This document shows, one piece after another, positions 50,864-59,648 of a stretch of 64,000 nucleotides of DNA. Location of the stretch: NCBI RefSeq assembly GCF_002797495.1, contig NZ_PGEZ01000003.1:35101-99100 (forward strand), given 5' to 3'. The notes under the pieces are model-generated. The model was not told the DNA's origin. It searched no databases and saw only the letters and a list, made by a program, of their open reading frames with translations. How positions within the stretch are numbered: position 1 is the stretch's first letter; each line of letters opens with the position of its first letter. Position numbers and translations under genes: made by a program. This stretch comes from Mumia flava. Lineage in GTDB: Bacteria; Actinomycetota; Actinomycetes; Propionibacteriales; Nocardioidaceae.

Positions 50864-52585
50864 TCAGGACAGCGCGTAGACGACCTTGCGGAGGCCCGTG
50901 ACGTCGTAGACGATCCCGGCGAAGTAGCCCCAGGCGCCGATGTCCCAGCCCTCGACGGACTCGTTGAGCTTGTCCAGGCGCGACAGGCCGGAGTTCCAGA
51001 CGTGCACCGCACCCGGATCCGCGAGGATCGAGGCCTCGTTGACGCCGGTGGCGCCGAGCGAGTGCGCGGGCTCCATCCGGTACCCGGCGATGTCGAGGAA
51101 GCTGTACTTCCCGCCGGAGACGCCGTCGCGGTTGCTGGGGTTGATGATCGGGTAGCGCTTCTCCCCGTCGCCGTTCTCGTACGTCGCGAGCAGCGAGTAG
51201 AGGTCGACGTGGCCGAACATCTTCGTGAAGCGGGTGCCCTCCGGGTCGAACTGGAGGCCGACCAGCCCGGCCTCGACCGCGAGACCGGCGACGTTGCCGG
51301 CAGCGCCCGCAGCGGGCGAGGCCAGCGCGGTGATCGAGCCGAGCGCCGCGGTGATGAGGGCGGCGGTCTTGGTCTCCAGCGCGATCGAGAACGAGCGCGT
51401 GAACTCGTTCCAGACCAGGCCCGAGACGTTCGGGTTGCCGCCCTGGTCGCCGACCTCGCGGGTCACGTGGACCTTGCCGGAGACCGGCGCCGGGGTCACG
51501 GTCGCGCCCGCGGCGGTCACGACGTCACCGTCGGCCGGGTCGGTGCCCTCGGTGTGGTCCGCGACGCCCGCGTCGGTGCTGGCGCGATCGAGCTTCGACC
51601 AGAAGAACGGCTGCACGCTCGACAGCCCGCCCTTGCGGAAGGTGTCGAACAGCGGCGACGTCGGCACCGGGGCCTGACCGAGGAACATGTCCGGTCGGTA
51701 CGTCGCCGGGTTCACGTTGCTCGTGTCGCCGGTGTCGACGAACTGCGGCCCGTCGGTGAGGTGCTCGGCGGTGAAGGTCTTCACCCGCTCGAGCGCGGCG
51801 AGGTCGCCGTTCGCGGCGTGCAGCAGGTCCTCGGCGAAGTCGAAGCCGCTCGGTGCGGGCTCGGAGCCGGCGAAGCGGTAGATCGGCTCCTCGACGACCG
51901 TCAGGCCGGGGGTCGCGGTGACCGGGGCCTTGAACTCCTTGAGACCCTCGAGGGTCTTCTCCAGGCCGTCGACGCGCTCGGTGAGCGCCGTGCCCTGGTC
52001 AGCGGAGAACGCGACCGATGCCGGGTCCTCCGTGGTCTTCTCCTCGGGCATGACGCCCTCCTCTCGGTTGTCCGCGGCGGACGCCGCGACGGATGTGATG
52101 TGCGCGCCCTCGAAGGCCGGCCGCAGCACGACGGCCGCGCCGACGAGCAGCGAGCTCAGCGAGTCCTGCACTCCCTCGGCGTCGGGCGGCGTGAAGTCGC
52201 CGCCCATCTCGGCGCTGAAGTTCTTCAGCACCGGGGTCTCCGGGTCCGACAGCGCGAGCACCCGGTCGCCCTCGGGCGTCCGGGCGATCTTGAAGTCCGC
52301 CAGGATCCCGTCGTCGGTGATCGTGAACGCCTTGCCGACGCCGACCTGGCTCGGCAGAGCGTCGCGGTCGTGGCCGTAGTTCAGGACCACGTCGCTCGGG
52401 TTCTCGGGGACGCTGGTCGTCTCCCGGGAGAACCGGAAGCGCCCGGTCTTGCCGGTGCGGGTGTCGCGGGCCGGGCGGCTCACGACGTTGAACGGCAGCA
52501 GGACCCCGCGGAGCATCCGGGTCTCCGGCTCCACCGACAGCGCGACGGCGCCCTCGGTCGCCTCGAACGTGATCGGCTCAGGCAT
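50864..52585 (-). CDS. Fused prohead protease and major capsid protein
   Basis: 573 residues. The first 170 or so resemble HK97-type prohead protease: MLRGVLLPFNVVSRPARD, LNYGHDRDALPSQVG with the probable catalytic His, and LLVGAAVVLRPAFEGA. A delta-like helical segment (about 200-217) leads to an HK97-fold capsid domain (about 230-573). A second in-frame ATG at 52051 is preceded by AGGAGGG with ideal spacing, so free capsid protein of 395 residues is probably made as well. The start overlaps the portal stop by 8 bp. Confidence 0.85.
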   Translation of the reverse strand: MPEPITFEATEGAVALSVEPETRMLRGVLLPFNVVSRPARDTRTGKTGRFRFSRETTSVPENPSDVVLNYGHDRDALPSQVGVGKAFTITDDGILADFKIARTPEGDRVLALSDPETPVLKNFSAEMGGDFTPPDAEGVQDSLSSLLVGAAVVLRPAFEGAHITSVAASAADNREEGVMPEEKTTEDPASVAFSADQGTALTERVDGLEKTLEGLKEFKAPVTATPGLTVVEEPIYRFAGSEPAPSGFDFAEDLLHAANGDLAALERVKTFTAEHLTDGPQFVDTGDTSNVNPATYRPDMFLGQAPVPTSPLFDTFRKGGLSSVQPFFWSKLDRASTDAGVADHTEGTDPADGDVVTAAGATVTPAPVSGKVHVTREVGDQGGNPNVSGLVWNEFTRSFSIALETKTAALITAALGSITALASPAAGAAGNVAGLAVEAGLVGLQFDPEGTRFTKMFGHVDLYSLLATYENGDGEKRYPIINPSNRDGVSGGKYSFLDIAGYRMEPAHSLGATGVNEASILADPGAVHVWNSGLSRLDKLNESVEGWDIGAWGYFAGIVYDVTGLRKVVYALS

Positions 52586-53762
52586 CAGCGGCCTCCTGGG
52601 TGCGGGCGGGCAGCGTGGGACGCTCAGGGGCGGCTCCGGTCAGGCCGCGCTGGTCGCGTGCCTCCTCGGGCCGCAGGACGCCGGCGTCGATCAGGGTCTT
52701 GTCGGTCTCGGCGCGGGTCTGGTCGTCGGCGCGCAGGAACGTCGCGGTGTCGAAGCGCGCTCGGTAGCCGCGCGGGGACACGTCGTTCATCGACAGGCGG
52801 TCCTCGATCGCGGTCATCAGCGGGCCGAGGGTGAAGTCGAGGAACTGGCGGCGGCGGTCCTGGATGTTCGCGTACGTCCGCGACGTCGTCGAGACCGACA
52901 GCTCCTCGGCGTCGATGCTCGTCAGCCGGGCGATCTCGGTGATCGCGAACTCCCGCGCCTGCGCCATCTGGAGCTGCTCGGGGTTGAAGGCGTTGGAGTG
53001 GTACGCCAGAGCCGCGGGGACGTACGCCGTCGAGCGGGTCTTGCGAGCCGTCGCCCACGCCTCCAGGAGGTCGGTGATGTCCTCGTCCTCGGCCGGGTCA
53101 GCGCCCTCGGCCGGCGTGAAGTAGTCCATCGGCGGGACGCCCTCGGCCTGATTCAGCGCCGCCTGCTCGAGGCGGGTCATCGCGCGGATCGCACGGGCGC
53201 CGGCAACCAGCAGCGCGTCGTTCGGCGAGTCGAAGCGGATGAGCTGGTCATCGGGCAGGAACTGGAGGGCCATGCCGTTGCCGGTGCGGCTGTAGTAGAC
53301 CCGGCTGTCCGGCTGCACCGTGACCGACGTCGGCTCCAAACGGATCACCTCGGCCGGCTTTCCGTGCCAGCCCGTGTGGGTGACGCGCCACCAGCAGCGG
53401 GACTCGAAGAGCAGGTCCTCGGCGAGGCGGGTCAGCGTGACCGAGCGCGGCGTGCCGGACTCGGGCTGGTCGAACAGCGACCACTCGGTCGCCCCGCCGT
53501 CCGGTCCGACGAGCTGGAGAGGCATCTGGCCGATCGCGCCGCAGATGAGATCGCGGGCGCGCTTCACGGCCGGGACCGCGACGGCCTCCGTCCGGGTCAC
53601 CCGCTGGCCGGGCACGCCCCACGGATCCGGAGCCGTCAGCGTGCCGTACAGGACGCCGCTGTCGATGACGGTCGAGAAGCGCGGACCCGAGACCCGCTGG
53701 GAGGCTGCGGCCTCAACCAGCGGGTCCCGTCCACCGAAGAAAATCCGGCTGAGCACTCCCAC
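52578..53762 (-). CDS. Portal protein
   Basis: About 394 residues of the HK97/phage_portal family: PAVKRARDLICGAIGQMPLQLVG, then FNPEQLQMAQAREFAITEIARLTSIDAEELSVSTTSRTYANIQDRRRQFLDFTLGPLMTAIEDRLS. Forms the dodecameric DNA gate at one capsid vertex. I use the GTG at 53762; a nearby GTG at 53756 is possible, and neither has a strong ribosome-binding site. Between it and the terminase lies a palindrome. Confidence 0.92.
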   Translation of the reverse strand: MGVLSRIFFGGRDPLVEAAASQRVSGPRFSTVIDSGVLYGTLTAPDPWGVPGQRVTRTEAVAVPAVKRARDLICGAIGQMPLQLVGPDGGATEWSLFDQPESGTPRSVTLTRLAEDLLFESRCWWRVTHTGWHGKPAEVIRLEPTSVTVQPDSRVYYSRTGNGMALQFLPDDQLIRFDSPNDALLVAGARAIRAMTRLEQAALNQAEGVPPMDYFTPAEGADPAEDEDITDLLEAWATARKTRSTAYVPAALAYHSNAFNPEQLQMAQAREFAITEIARLTSIDAEELSVSTTSRTYANIQDRRRQFLDFTLGPLMTAIEDRLSMNDVSPRGYRARFDTATFLRADDQTRAETDKTLIDAGVLRPEEARDQRGLTGAAPERPTLPARTQEAADA

Positions 53763-53773
53763 GGCATCATGAT

Positions 53774-53790
53774 ACCGAAGATTCTTCGGT
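53774..53790. promoter_or_regulatory. Palindrome between terminase and portal genes
   Basis: ACCGAAGA-T-TCTTCGGT, 8-bp arms with a single central base, 11 bp upstream of the portal start. The spacing is too tight for a hairpin loop, so it is more likely a protein-binding dyad. Confidence 0.45.
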
Positions 53791-53820
53791 TTAGCGGCAG
53801 CACAACCGCAGGATCTTTCG

Positions 53821-55671
53821 TCAGCGCGTCGCTGCGGTGACGATCCGCGGGCGGCCAACGCTCCCCCGGACCGCCTCGACGGCCCACACCGCAGCCTTCA
53901 CCGCGTCGGCCCGACCACTGCTTACCACCCGGGCGCCGTCAGCCGACTTCGCCGTCCGGACCGCCAGGACCTGGTCGGACAGATGCTCTCCGCCGTCGTG
54001 GCGGATCGCGTCCTCCGACAGCAGCCGGTCGAGCGCCTGCACCGCGGCCGCCGTGCGCTTCTCGCCGGTCCTGGTGCGGATGCCCTTCAGCGCCGGATCG
54101 TCGAGCAGGCTCGCGCCGACGGTCACGCGGCCGCGGAACCCGGACTCCCGCAGCGCGGCAACAGCGGCGGCGAGGTCCTCGTGGTTGGACACGGAGGCGA
54201 CCGGCGGGCCCGCTTCCGAACGCCAGGCCAGCGCCAGGCTGACGCCGTCCGCAAACCAGCTCTCGATCGCGGCGGCGTCCGGAGTGGCGAACGGGGCCTC
54301 GGCCTCGAGCTCGGCCCACGCCTCGGAGGTGACGAGCGGGTCGCCCCGGTCGACCTTGCGGTCCCGCAGCCGCCAGACGTTGAGGTACTGCGCCAAGAAG
54401 CCCTGCATCGGGTCGAGGTCGTCCGCCTCCGGGTCGACCTCACCGGCGAGCGCCTTGCGGTACTTCGCCTCGACCATCTGCCGACGGTCCTCCGACCAGT
54501 GCGGCGACGCGGCCCGCCAGACCTCCGGGTCACCCGGGTCGGAACCAGGTGGTGCGCCCCAGACCAGCACCATCGTCCGGCCGTCCTCCTCGACGAGCGA
54601 CTCCATGATCCTGCCGCGCATCAGCGACGTCGCGCGACGGTGCGCGGTCGAGGTCAGCAGGAGCTGCGGCGACTGGCGCTCGAGCATCGACGGCTCGAGG
54701 TCGTCGTCGATCGCCGCCGGCGGCACGTCCCACGCCTCGTCGACCAGCGCGAGGCAGCAGTCGTACCCGGTCGTCGAGTCCTTCGACCGCGCCACCCACC
54801 GGTTGGTCTCCTGGTACGACACCTCCGGCTCCGTCATGCCTCGCTTGGTCGCCCACTCCTCGTGGGCCTCAGCCCAGGGCCACGCCTTGCGCAGGACCTC
54901 GCGCACGATCGCCAGGTCCTTGCCGGTGTGGACGATGAGCTGCTCCGGCTCGAACAGCACCGGGCCGAGCGCGAGGCGCCACAGGGCCATAGCCCGCAAA
55001 CGGACCGACTTCCCGATCCGCCGCGGCCCCGACTCCAGCACCGTGCGCCACACCAGCGTCCCGTCCTCCCGGTGCTGGAGCTGGAGCACGATCGCCAGAC
55101 GCTGCCACCACCGGAACCGCAGCGGGCGGCCACGCTCGGTCAGGTTCGACTCCATCCACGCGATCGCCTCGGGGCCGTACGACCCCACAGCCTCGGGATG
55201 CACCGACGACACCCACAGAGGCGCAGACGCATCCTCAGGAAGGTCGAGGTACGGCAGCAGCCACTCGGGCGCTCCCTGGACGAGCTCGGGCCACGACAGG
55301 CCGTCACGTGCCTCGACAGGGCGCGCGAGGGCTCCGTGTGTGTGCACGGGAAGGTGCGGGGGCTGTCCGGCGGTCTCGCTGGGGGAAAAACTGTCGGTGT
55401 CGACCGCTATGCCAGCCTCGACCAGCGCCTCATGCTTGGCCTTCGCGATCACCTCAGCCTGCGCACTGGCGTCGGAGCATGGACGGCACTCCACCTGCCA
55501 GTTGCTCGGCGTCCACTCGAGATCCGGCCGCTTCCATCGCGGTTCGATGTGCCCGACCACCCACCGGTCCTTGGCCGTCAGCGGCTTGCCGCAACGGCCG
55601 CAGGGCCCGGGCAGCGCCGTACGTGCGACGTACGCCCGGGCCTCAGCGACCTTGCGTCCGCTCCAGCTCAC
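53821..55671 (-). CDS. HNH endonuclease-terminase large subunit fusion
   Basis: 616 residues. Residues about 15-85 form an HNH domain: CGRCGKPLTAKDRWVVGHIEPRWKRPDLEWTPSNWQVECRPCSD, with paired CxxC zinc sites and the HIEPRW/N motif. A terminase ATPase follows, Walker A region ESGPRRIGKS (about 230) and Walker B LALVDEAWD (about 335), then a nuclease-like domain. HNH genes usually sit beside terminase in such phages but are separate. The GTG at 55671 overlaps the upstream stop (GTGA). No small terminase was recognised. Confidence 0.88.
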   Translation of the reverse strand: MSWSGRKVAEARAYVARTALPGPCGRCGKPLTAKDRWVVGHIEPRWKRPDLEWTPSNWQVECRPCSDASAQAEVIAKAKHEALVEAGIAVDTDSFSPSETAGQPPHLPVHTHGALARPVEARDGLSWPELVQGAPEWLLPYLDLPEDASAPLWVSSVHPEAVGSYGPEAIAWMESNLTERGRPLRFRWWQRLAIVLQLQHREDGTLVWRTVLESGPRRIGKSVRLRAMALWRLALGPVLFEPEQLIVHTGKDLAIVREVLRKAWPWAEAHEEWATKRGMTEPEVSYQETNRWVARSKDSTTGYDCCLALVDEAWDVPPAAIDDDLEPSMLERQSPQLLLTSTAHRRATSLMRGRIMESLVEEDGRTMVLVWGAPPGSDPGDPEVWRAASPHWSEDRRQMVEAKYRKALAGEVDPEADDLDPMQGFLAQYLNVWRLRDRKVDRGDPLVTSEAWAELEAEAPFATPDAAAIESWFADGVSLALAWRSEAGPPVASVSNHEDLAAAVAALRESGFRGRVTVGASLLDDPALKGIRTRTGEKRTAAAVQALDRLLSEDAIRHDGGEHLSDQVLAVRTAKSADGARVVSSGRADAVKAAVWAVEAVRGSVGRPRIVTAATR

Positions 55672-55844
55672 AGCCCGAGCCGAGCACGCATCTCGGCCTG
55701 CTCGGCGTCGAGCTCGGCCTCGCGCTTCGCCCAGTGCCTCGCCACAGCCTTGCGGGTGCGGCCCTCGATCCACATGTCGAGGCCGGTGAGGATGGCGGCA
55801 CCGGTGGCGGCGCCTGCGCTGAAGATGGCGATGAACTCGTTCAT
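55668..55844 (-). CDS. Small membrane protein upstream of terminase
   Basis: 58 residues from the ATG at 55844. One membrane segment (FIAIFSAGAATGAAILTGLDMWI) precedes a charged helix (RTRKAVARHWAKREAELDAEQAEMRARLGL). Function unknown. Overlapping stops and starts link it to the genes on both sides. Confidence 0.6.
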   Translation of the reverse strand: MNEFIAIFSAGAATGAAILTGLDMWIEGRTRKAVARHWAKREAELDAEQAEMRARLGL

Positions 55845-56104
55845 GAGGTCTCCTCGAGCTCGATGCGGACGATGTCGTGGCGGCGCGTACAGCGACCGCC
55901 GCACGCGAGGTTGTCGATCTCAGCGAGCGCGGCGAAGGCGGCCTCGCGATTGCTCCAGAGCGTGACGGTCAGCACCGAGCACCACGCGAGGACGGCGTAC
56001 TTGCCCTCGCCTACGACCCACTCGGCACGCGGATACGCGCACTGCATGAACGTCTTGGTGGTGCGGTGCTTCCGGCTGCACCGGTGATTGCGGTAGGTCT
56101 TCAT
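55841..56104 (-). CDS. Small Cys/His-rich phage protein
   Basis: 87 residues with RNHRCSRKHRTTKTFMQC near the start and LACGGRCTRRHDIV near the end, resembling zinc-binding sites around a hydrophobic middle (YAVLAWCSVLTVTLW). Not recognised as a family. It occupies the place where a small terminase could be expected, but it lacks a visible helix-turn-helix. Confidence 0.55.
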   Translation of the reverse strand: MKTYRNHRCSRKHRTTKTFMQCAYPRAEWVVGEGKYAVLAWCSVLTVTLWSNREAAFAALAEIDNLACGGRCTRRHDIVRIELEETS

Positions 56105-57372
56105 GCGGTCGCCTCCTTGGCGGCGAAGAAGTCATTGAGCGACGACGGGCCTTCAGCCGGTTCAGCCGGTTCGACCGGATCAGCCGGTTTCTTGGAGGGG
56201 TCCAGGCCGAAGCGGTGGAAGGCCGGCTCGAGGCTCGAGCGGGAGTACCCGCGAGGTCCGGGCTGGACAGGACGGCAGCTCGTGATCTTGTAGTTCCGGC
56301 TGAGCATCCGGCCCAGCGCTTGCGCTGTGAGGGGCTTGCCCTTCGATGAGTCGGCGCCCCACGCCTCGGGGTTGTGCCAGCGAAGCCGCTCGACGAGGTC
56401 CTCGGTCGGGAGGAAGGTCTCGCCGTCGGGCCAGACCTCGTGGATGTGCCGGAGGACGGCGACGGACGGCCGCTGCTGCACGATGCCGTCCTCGTGCTCG
56501 GCGGCGATCTCGCGGGCCTCGCGCAGAGCGAGCTCGTCGACGACCATCGGCCAGCGTCCGCCAGCCGCGACTGCGACTCGCTTGAGCGGCGCCCACCTCT
56601 CTCGGTTTCGCCCGCGGATCCCCTCGGGCAGTACCGGCCGATTAGTCCGAATCTCGTCCTTGACTCCCTCGGCCCAGAGGGCGACTCGCCGCCCAAGGTC
56701 GCGAGCGGCATCGTCGTACGTCTCCCAGTCGGAGTCCTCGGCCTCGCCATGGGTGTCCGGCATCAGCAGTACCCGCAGGGTCCGCGACTTGGTGTCGTCG
56801 GGGATCTTCGGATCGTTCCCGGCGAACGCGACCGGCGCGAACGTCGGCATCTCCTTCGTGATCCAGCCGCTCTCCTTGGTCGGGACCAGGACCGGCCTGG
56901 TGCCACCTCGCTTGTAGCCGGAGTTCAGGACGGCGATCAACTCGCCGACCCCCTCCTTGTCGGGTGAGAGGGTCCGGTCGGCTTCGTCAATGAGGATCGT
57001 CCGCATCCCGGAATCGAGCATCCTCGTCAGGAGCGCGGGAGACGCCAGGGACGCCATCTGCACTGGGTGCATGCAGACCCGCTCGAGGTGTTCGAGGACC
57101 GTGGTCTTGCCGGAACCCGGCACCGGAGAGTCGAGCTGAAGACGGGGCGTCGTGTAGGTCTCGACGCATACGTGGGTGTGGACGGCCCAGAGCGCGAGGA
57201 GGTCAAGGTCGGCTTCCTCGAGGGTGCAGATGAACCGGTCGAACCAGGCCCGAACCTCGTCGAGGATGGTCCAGCCGCTTCCTCCACCACCCTCCCCTGT
57301 AACCGGCTTTCCTGGCTGAACCGGCTGAACCGGCTGAGATTCGACCACCCACGCGTCGTCGACGGCGCTCAC
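56101..57372 (-). CDS. Phage ATPase with DUF3631-like domain (primase/helicase-related)
   Basis: 423 residues. Walker A is PVPGSGKTTVLEHLERVC (about 82-99) and Walker B TILIDEADRTL (about 125-135), followed by a DUF3631-type region (VAFAGNDPKIPDDTKSRTLRVLLMP). Such ATPases are linked to primase-helicases and are the only replication-type protein in this prophage. The N-terminal VQPVQPGKPV and C-terminal DPVEPAEPAEG low-complexity stretches come from repeats of CCGGCTGAA in opposite orientation. The GTG at 57372 overlaps the upstream stop. Confidence 0.78.
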   Translation of the reverse strand: MSAVDDAWVVESQPVQPVQPGKPVTGEGGGGSGWTILDEVRAWFDRFICTLEEADLDLLALWAVHTHVCVETYTTPRLQLDSPVPGSGKTTVLEHLERVCMHPVQMASLASPALLTRMLDSGMRTILIDEADRTLSPDKEGVGELIAVLNSGYKRGGTRPVLVPTKESGWITKEMPTFAPVAFAGNDPKIPDDTKSRTLRVLLMPDTHGEAEDSDWETYDDAARDLGRRVALWAEGVKDEIRTNRPVLPEGIRGRNRERWAPLKRVAVAAGGRWPMVVDELALREAREIAAEHEDGIVQQRPSVAVLRHIHEVWPDGETFLPTEDLVERLRWHNPEAWGADSSKGKPLTAQALGRMLSRNYKITSCRPVQPGPRGYSRSSLEPAFHRFGLDPSKKPADPVEPAEPAEGPSSLNDFFAAKEATA

Positions 57373-57797
57373 CACTCGACCGGGCCGCCCGGGTGGTCAC
57401 CCGGGCGTGGCTTGGCGGCTTCGAGCTGGCGGCGGCGGCGCTCCGCGAACGGGACAACGGTCGACTGCGTCACCGGTGCCCAGGTCTCGCAGTGGTCGGC
57501 GATCCGATCGGCGTAGGCGTCGTCCTCGCCGGCCTTGTACGCGCGCCGCAGGTCGTCGAGCTGCTTGCGCAGGTCGTCGGCGAGCGTCTCGTCCTGCTGG
57601 GCCCATGCCTCGGCCGCGACGACGACGGCGGCGATCTTCGCCGGGTCCCGCGGTTCGAGCAGGCACCAGGCCTCGGAGCCGTAGCGCGGGATGTCCATCC
57701 CGCGGGCCTTGTCGACGAGCTGGCGCGCCCAGAGCTTGCGCCCGTTCACGAACGTCACGTACGGCGGTCCGTCAGCCAGACGGTCTGGCGCCGTCAT
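57369..57797 (-). CDS. Early prophage protein, function unknown
   Basis: 142 residues, helical: FVNGRKLWARQLVDKARGMDIPRYGSEAWCLLEPRDPAKIAAVVVAAEAWAQQDETLADDLRKQLDDLRRAYKAGEDDAYADRI. Similar in size and position to DUF2742-type actinophage proteins, but this is not secure. The ATG shares one base with the stop of the excisionase-like gene. Confidence 0.6.
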   Translation of the reverse strand: MTAPDRLADGPPYVTFVNGRKLWARQLVDKARGMDIPRYGSEAWCLLEPRDPAKIAAVVVAAEAWAQQDETLADDLRKQLDDLRRAYKAGEDDAYADRIADHCETWAPVTQSTVVPFAERRRRQLEAAKPRPGDHPGGPVEW

Positions 57798-57997
57798 CAG
57801 CCGGCCGCCGTCGGGATGGGGCGCAGGAGTGCGTCCAGGTCGGACTGCTTGATCCGGATGTGCCGGCTGCCCACTCGGTAGGCCGGCAGCGAGCCCTCGC
57901 TGATGAAACGACGGAGACTGCGCTCGGTGAAGCTCACGCGGGCCGAAGCTTCGGCCAAGGTCAGCCAGATAGTGTCTTCGGGGGTCGGCTGTGCCAT
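57797..57997 (-). CDS. Excisionase-like helix-turn-helix protein
   Basis: 66 residues of the MerR/HTH_17 excisionase type: WLTLAEASARVSFTERSLRRFISEGSLPAYRVGSRHIRIKQSDLDALL. Binds DNA; likely acts with the integrase in excision or starts the early transcript. First gene of the long minus-strand transcript, downstream of a 310-base regulatory gap. Confidence 0.82.
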   Translation of the reverse strand: MAQPTPEDTIWLTLAEASARVSFTERSLRRFISEGSLPAYRVGSRHIRIKQSDLDALLRPIPTAAG

Positions 57998-58307
57998 GGT
58001 GGGACACGTCCCTTCTTGTGGTCGGGACGAGGGGCCGGGCGGTCTTCTTGGCGGGAGCTCCGCCCGGTCTCGTCAATCCGTTGCTGTGCCTGAATGTCGG
58101 TAACTACTTCCGTGTAAGTCCGACAGAAGAAGCACAGCACAATCGCCCGACAGGTGCGAACCCCGATCAACGAATCGGTAGACAGCGCCTCTCCGTGAGC
58201 GGTAGAACATGCTCATTCCGTGCACCTTTGGTGCCCGTGGTGGAACAAAGTTGCGCTTCTTGCGCATGTGACGTGACATGGCTCACATTTCGTTCACACT
58301 CGCGAAA
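57998..58307. promoter_or_regulatory. Prophage control region without genes
   Basis: The longest gene-free stretch of the prophage. It has a two-part dyad: GCTGTGC (58083-58089) and TGTCGG (58095-58100) against CCGACA (58120-58125) and GCACAGC (58132-58138). Also present are GCACC-TTT-GGTGC (58222-58234) and ATGTGA-N11-TCACAT (58266-58288). It is upstream of the excisionase-like gene and after the integrase, so the early promoter and operators should lie here. Confidence 0.55.
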
Positions 58308-59489
58308 TCAGCGCTTCTTCCGCTTCTTCGAGCCCTTCGCGGCGTCACCCATCGCGTCCGCAATCTCTGCGTCGCGCCCCTCGGCCACGTGCTGGTACCG
58401 GAGCGCCACCGCCGACGTGCCGTGGCCGAGGCGGTCCATGAGCTCGCGCAGGTTCGCCCCAGCGCGCGCCGCCCACACGGCGGACGTGTGGCGTAGGTCG
58501 TGCACGCGCAGGTCGGGGACGCCCGCGGCGTCACGAGCGACGATCCAGCGTTGGTAGAACACCGACTGCGGGAGATGCTTGTCCTCGCCGGGGTGGTGAG
58601 GAAACAGCAGCGCGTCGTCGTCGGGCGCCACGTGGTCGTCGAGGTGCTCACGCAGGGCCGGGACGATCGTCCTAGACAACGCGACCTTGCGGATGCCGTT
58701 CTTGCTCTTCGGCTCGCCCACGATGTCGACGCCGTCGGCCCGTACGACGGCGCGGCGGACATAGACCGCTGGAGCGTCCAGGTCGAGGTCTCCGCGGCGC
58801 AGCTCGGCGAGCTCGCCGTAGCGCAGGCCGCCCCAGGCGGCGAGCAGGACCAGCGCCTGGTCTCGCTCCGGCATCGCCCGGACGATCTTCTCGAGCTGCT
58901 TCGGCGTGATCGGCCGGATCTCGCGCACGCGGCTCGTCTTGTCGGCGCCGGAGATCCGGCACGGGTTCGTCGTGGCGAGCGGAGGGCGATCCTTCTCGAT
59001 CGCCTGGTGGAACAGCGACTTCAGCAGCGCGTAGGCGTGAGCGTTCTGCGTCCGGGTGTCGCGAGGCAGCGTGTCGTACCAGGCCTCGACGTCGGCCTCG
59101 GTGATGGACTTCATCGGCATGTCGCCCAGGGTCGGGAGGATGACCCGTTCGAGCAGGCCGCGGTACAGGACGATGGTCCGCGGGCGCAGCTTCTCGCCCC
59201 CACGGCTCCGGCGACGCTCGAGCGCCGGCATCGCGTACTCCCGCAGGGTCACGCCCGAGCGGCGCGTGCCTGACCTGGTCGCTGGCGCTGTCCAGGTCTT
59301 CTCGTCGTCGACCATCAGCTTGCGTTCTTTGGACAGCCAGCCCTCGGCGTCGGACGAGGTGTCGAAGGTGTTCGGCGCCGTGTGTCGCTTCAGGTCGGGC
59401 CCGATGTACGAGGCCTGATGCCGGCCCGACGGGAGCTTCCGGATGGCTCCGAACCCGCGCCTGGTCGCCTTCTTCTGGGTCTTCGCCAC
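58308..59489 (-). CDS. Tyrosine-family site-specific integrase
   Basis: 393 residues. An N-terminal arm-binding domain (HQASYIGPDLKRHTAPNTFDTSSDAEGWLSKER) precedes a SAM-like core (about 85-180). The catalytic domain has Arg in WGGLRYGEL, HxxR in VHDLRHTS, His in RLGHGTSA and the nucleophile Tyr in VALRYQHV. Inserts the phage at the tRNA-Leu 3' end. GTG start at 59489. It lies 160 bp from the right attachment site. Confidence 0.95.
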   Translation of the reverse strand: MAKTQKKATRRGFGAIRKLPSGRHQASYIGPDLKRHTAPNTFDTSSDAEGWLSKERKLMVDDEKTWTAPATRSGTRRSGVTLREYAMPALERRRSRGGEKLRPRTIVLYRGLLERVILPTLGDMPMKSITEADVEAWYDTLPRDTRTQNAHAYALLKSLFHQAIEKDRPPLATTNPCRISGADKTSRVREIRPITPKQLEKIVRAMPERDQALVLLAAWGGLRYGELAELRRGDLDLDAPAVYVRRAVVRADGVDIVGEPKSKNGIRKVALSRTIVPALREHLDDHVAPDDDALLFPHHPGEDKHLPQSVFYQRWIVARDAAGVPDLRVHDLRHTSAVWAARAGANLRELMDRLGHGTSAVALRYQHVAEGRDAEIADAMGDAAKGSKKRKKR

Positions 59490-59648
59490 TGCCGTCTCCC
59501 TGGTGCTCCGTGCGTCATACGTGCAACAAGGATGTCAGGTTGTGTGTGCTTGCGTCCAGTCCTGTCCGTTGCTACTCTCCCGGTATTGCAGGGCAGAACG
59601 GCGATTCCACCCGGGATCGTTGGGATCCGAGAATCCGGCCTAGACAGT

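Noticed and set aside
58266..58288. Second CRP-type site in the prophage control region
   Set aside because: ATGTGA and TCACAT are 11 bases apart, not the 6-base spacing of TGTGA-N6-TCACA, so it is noted only as a generic dyad.
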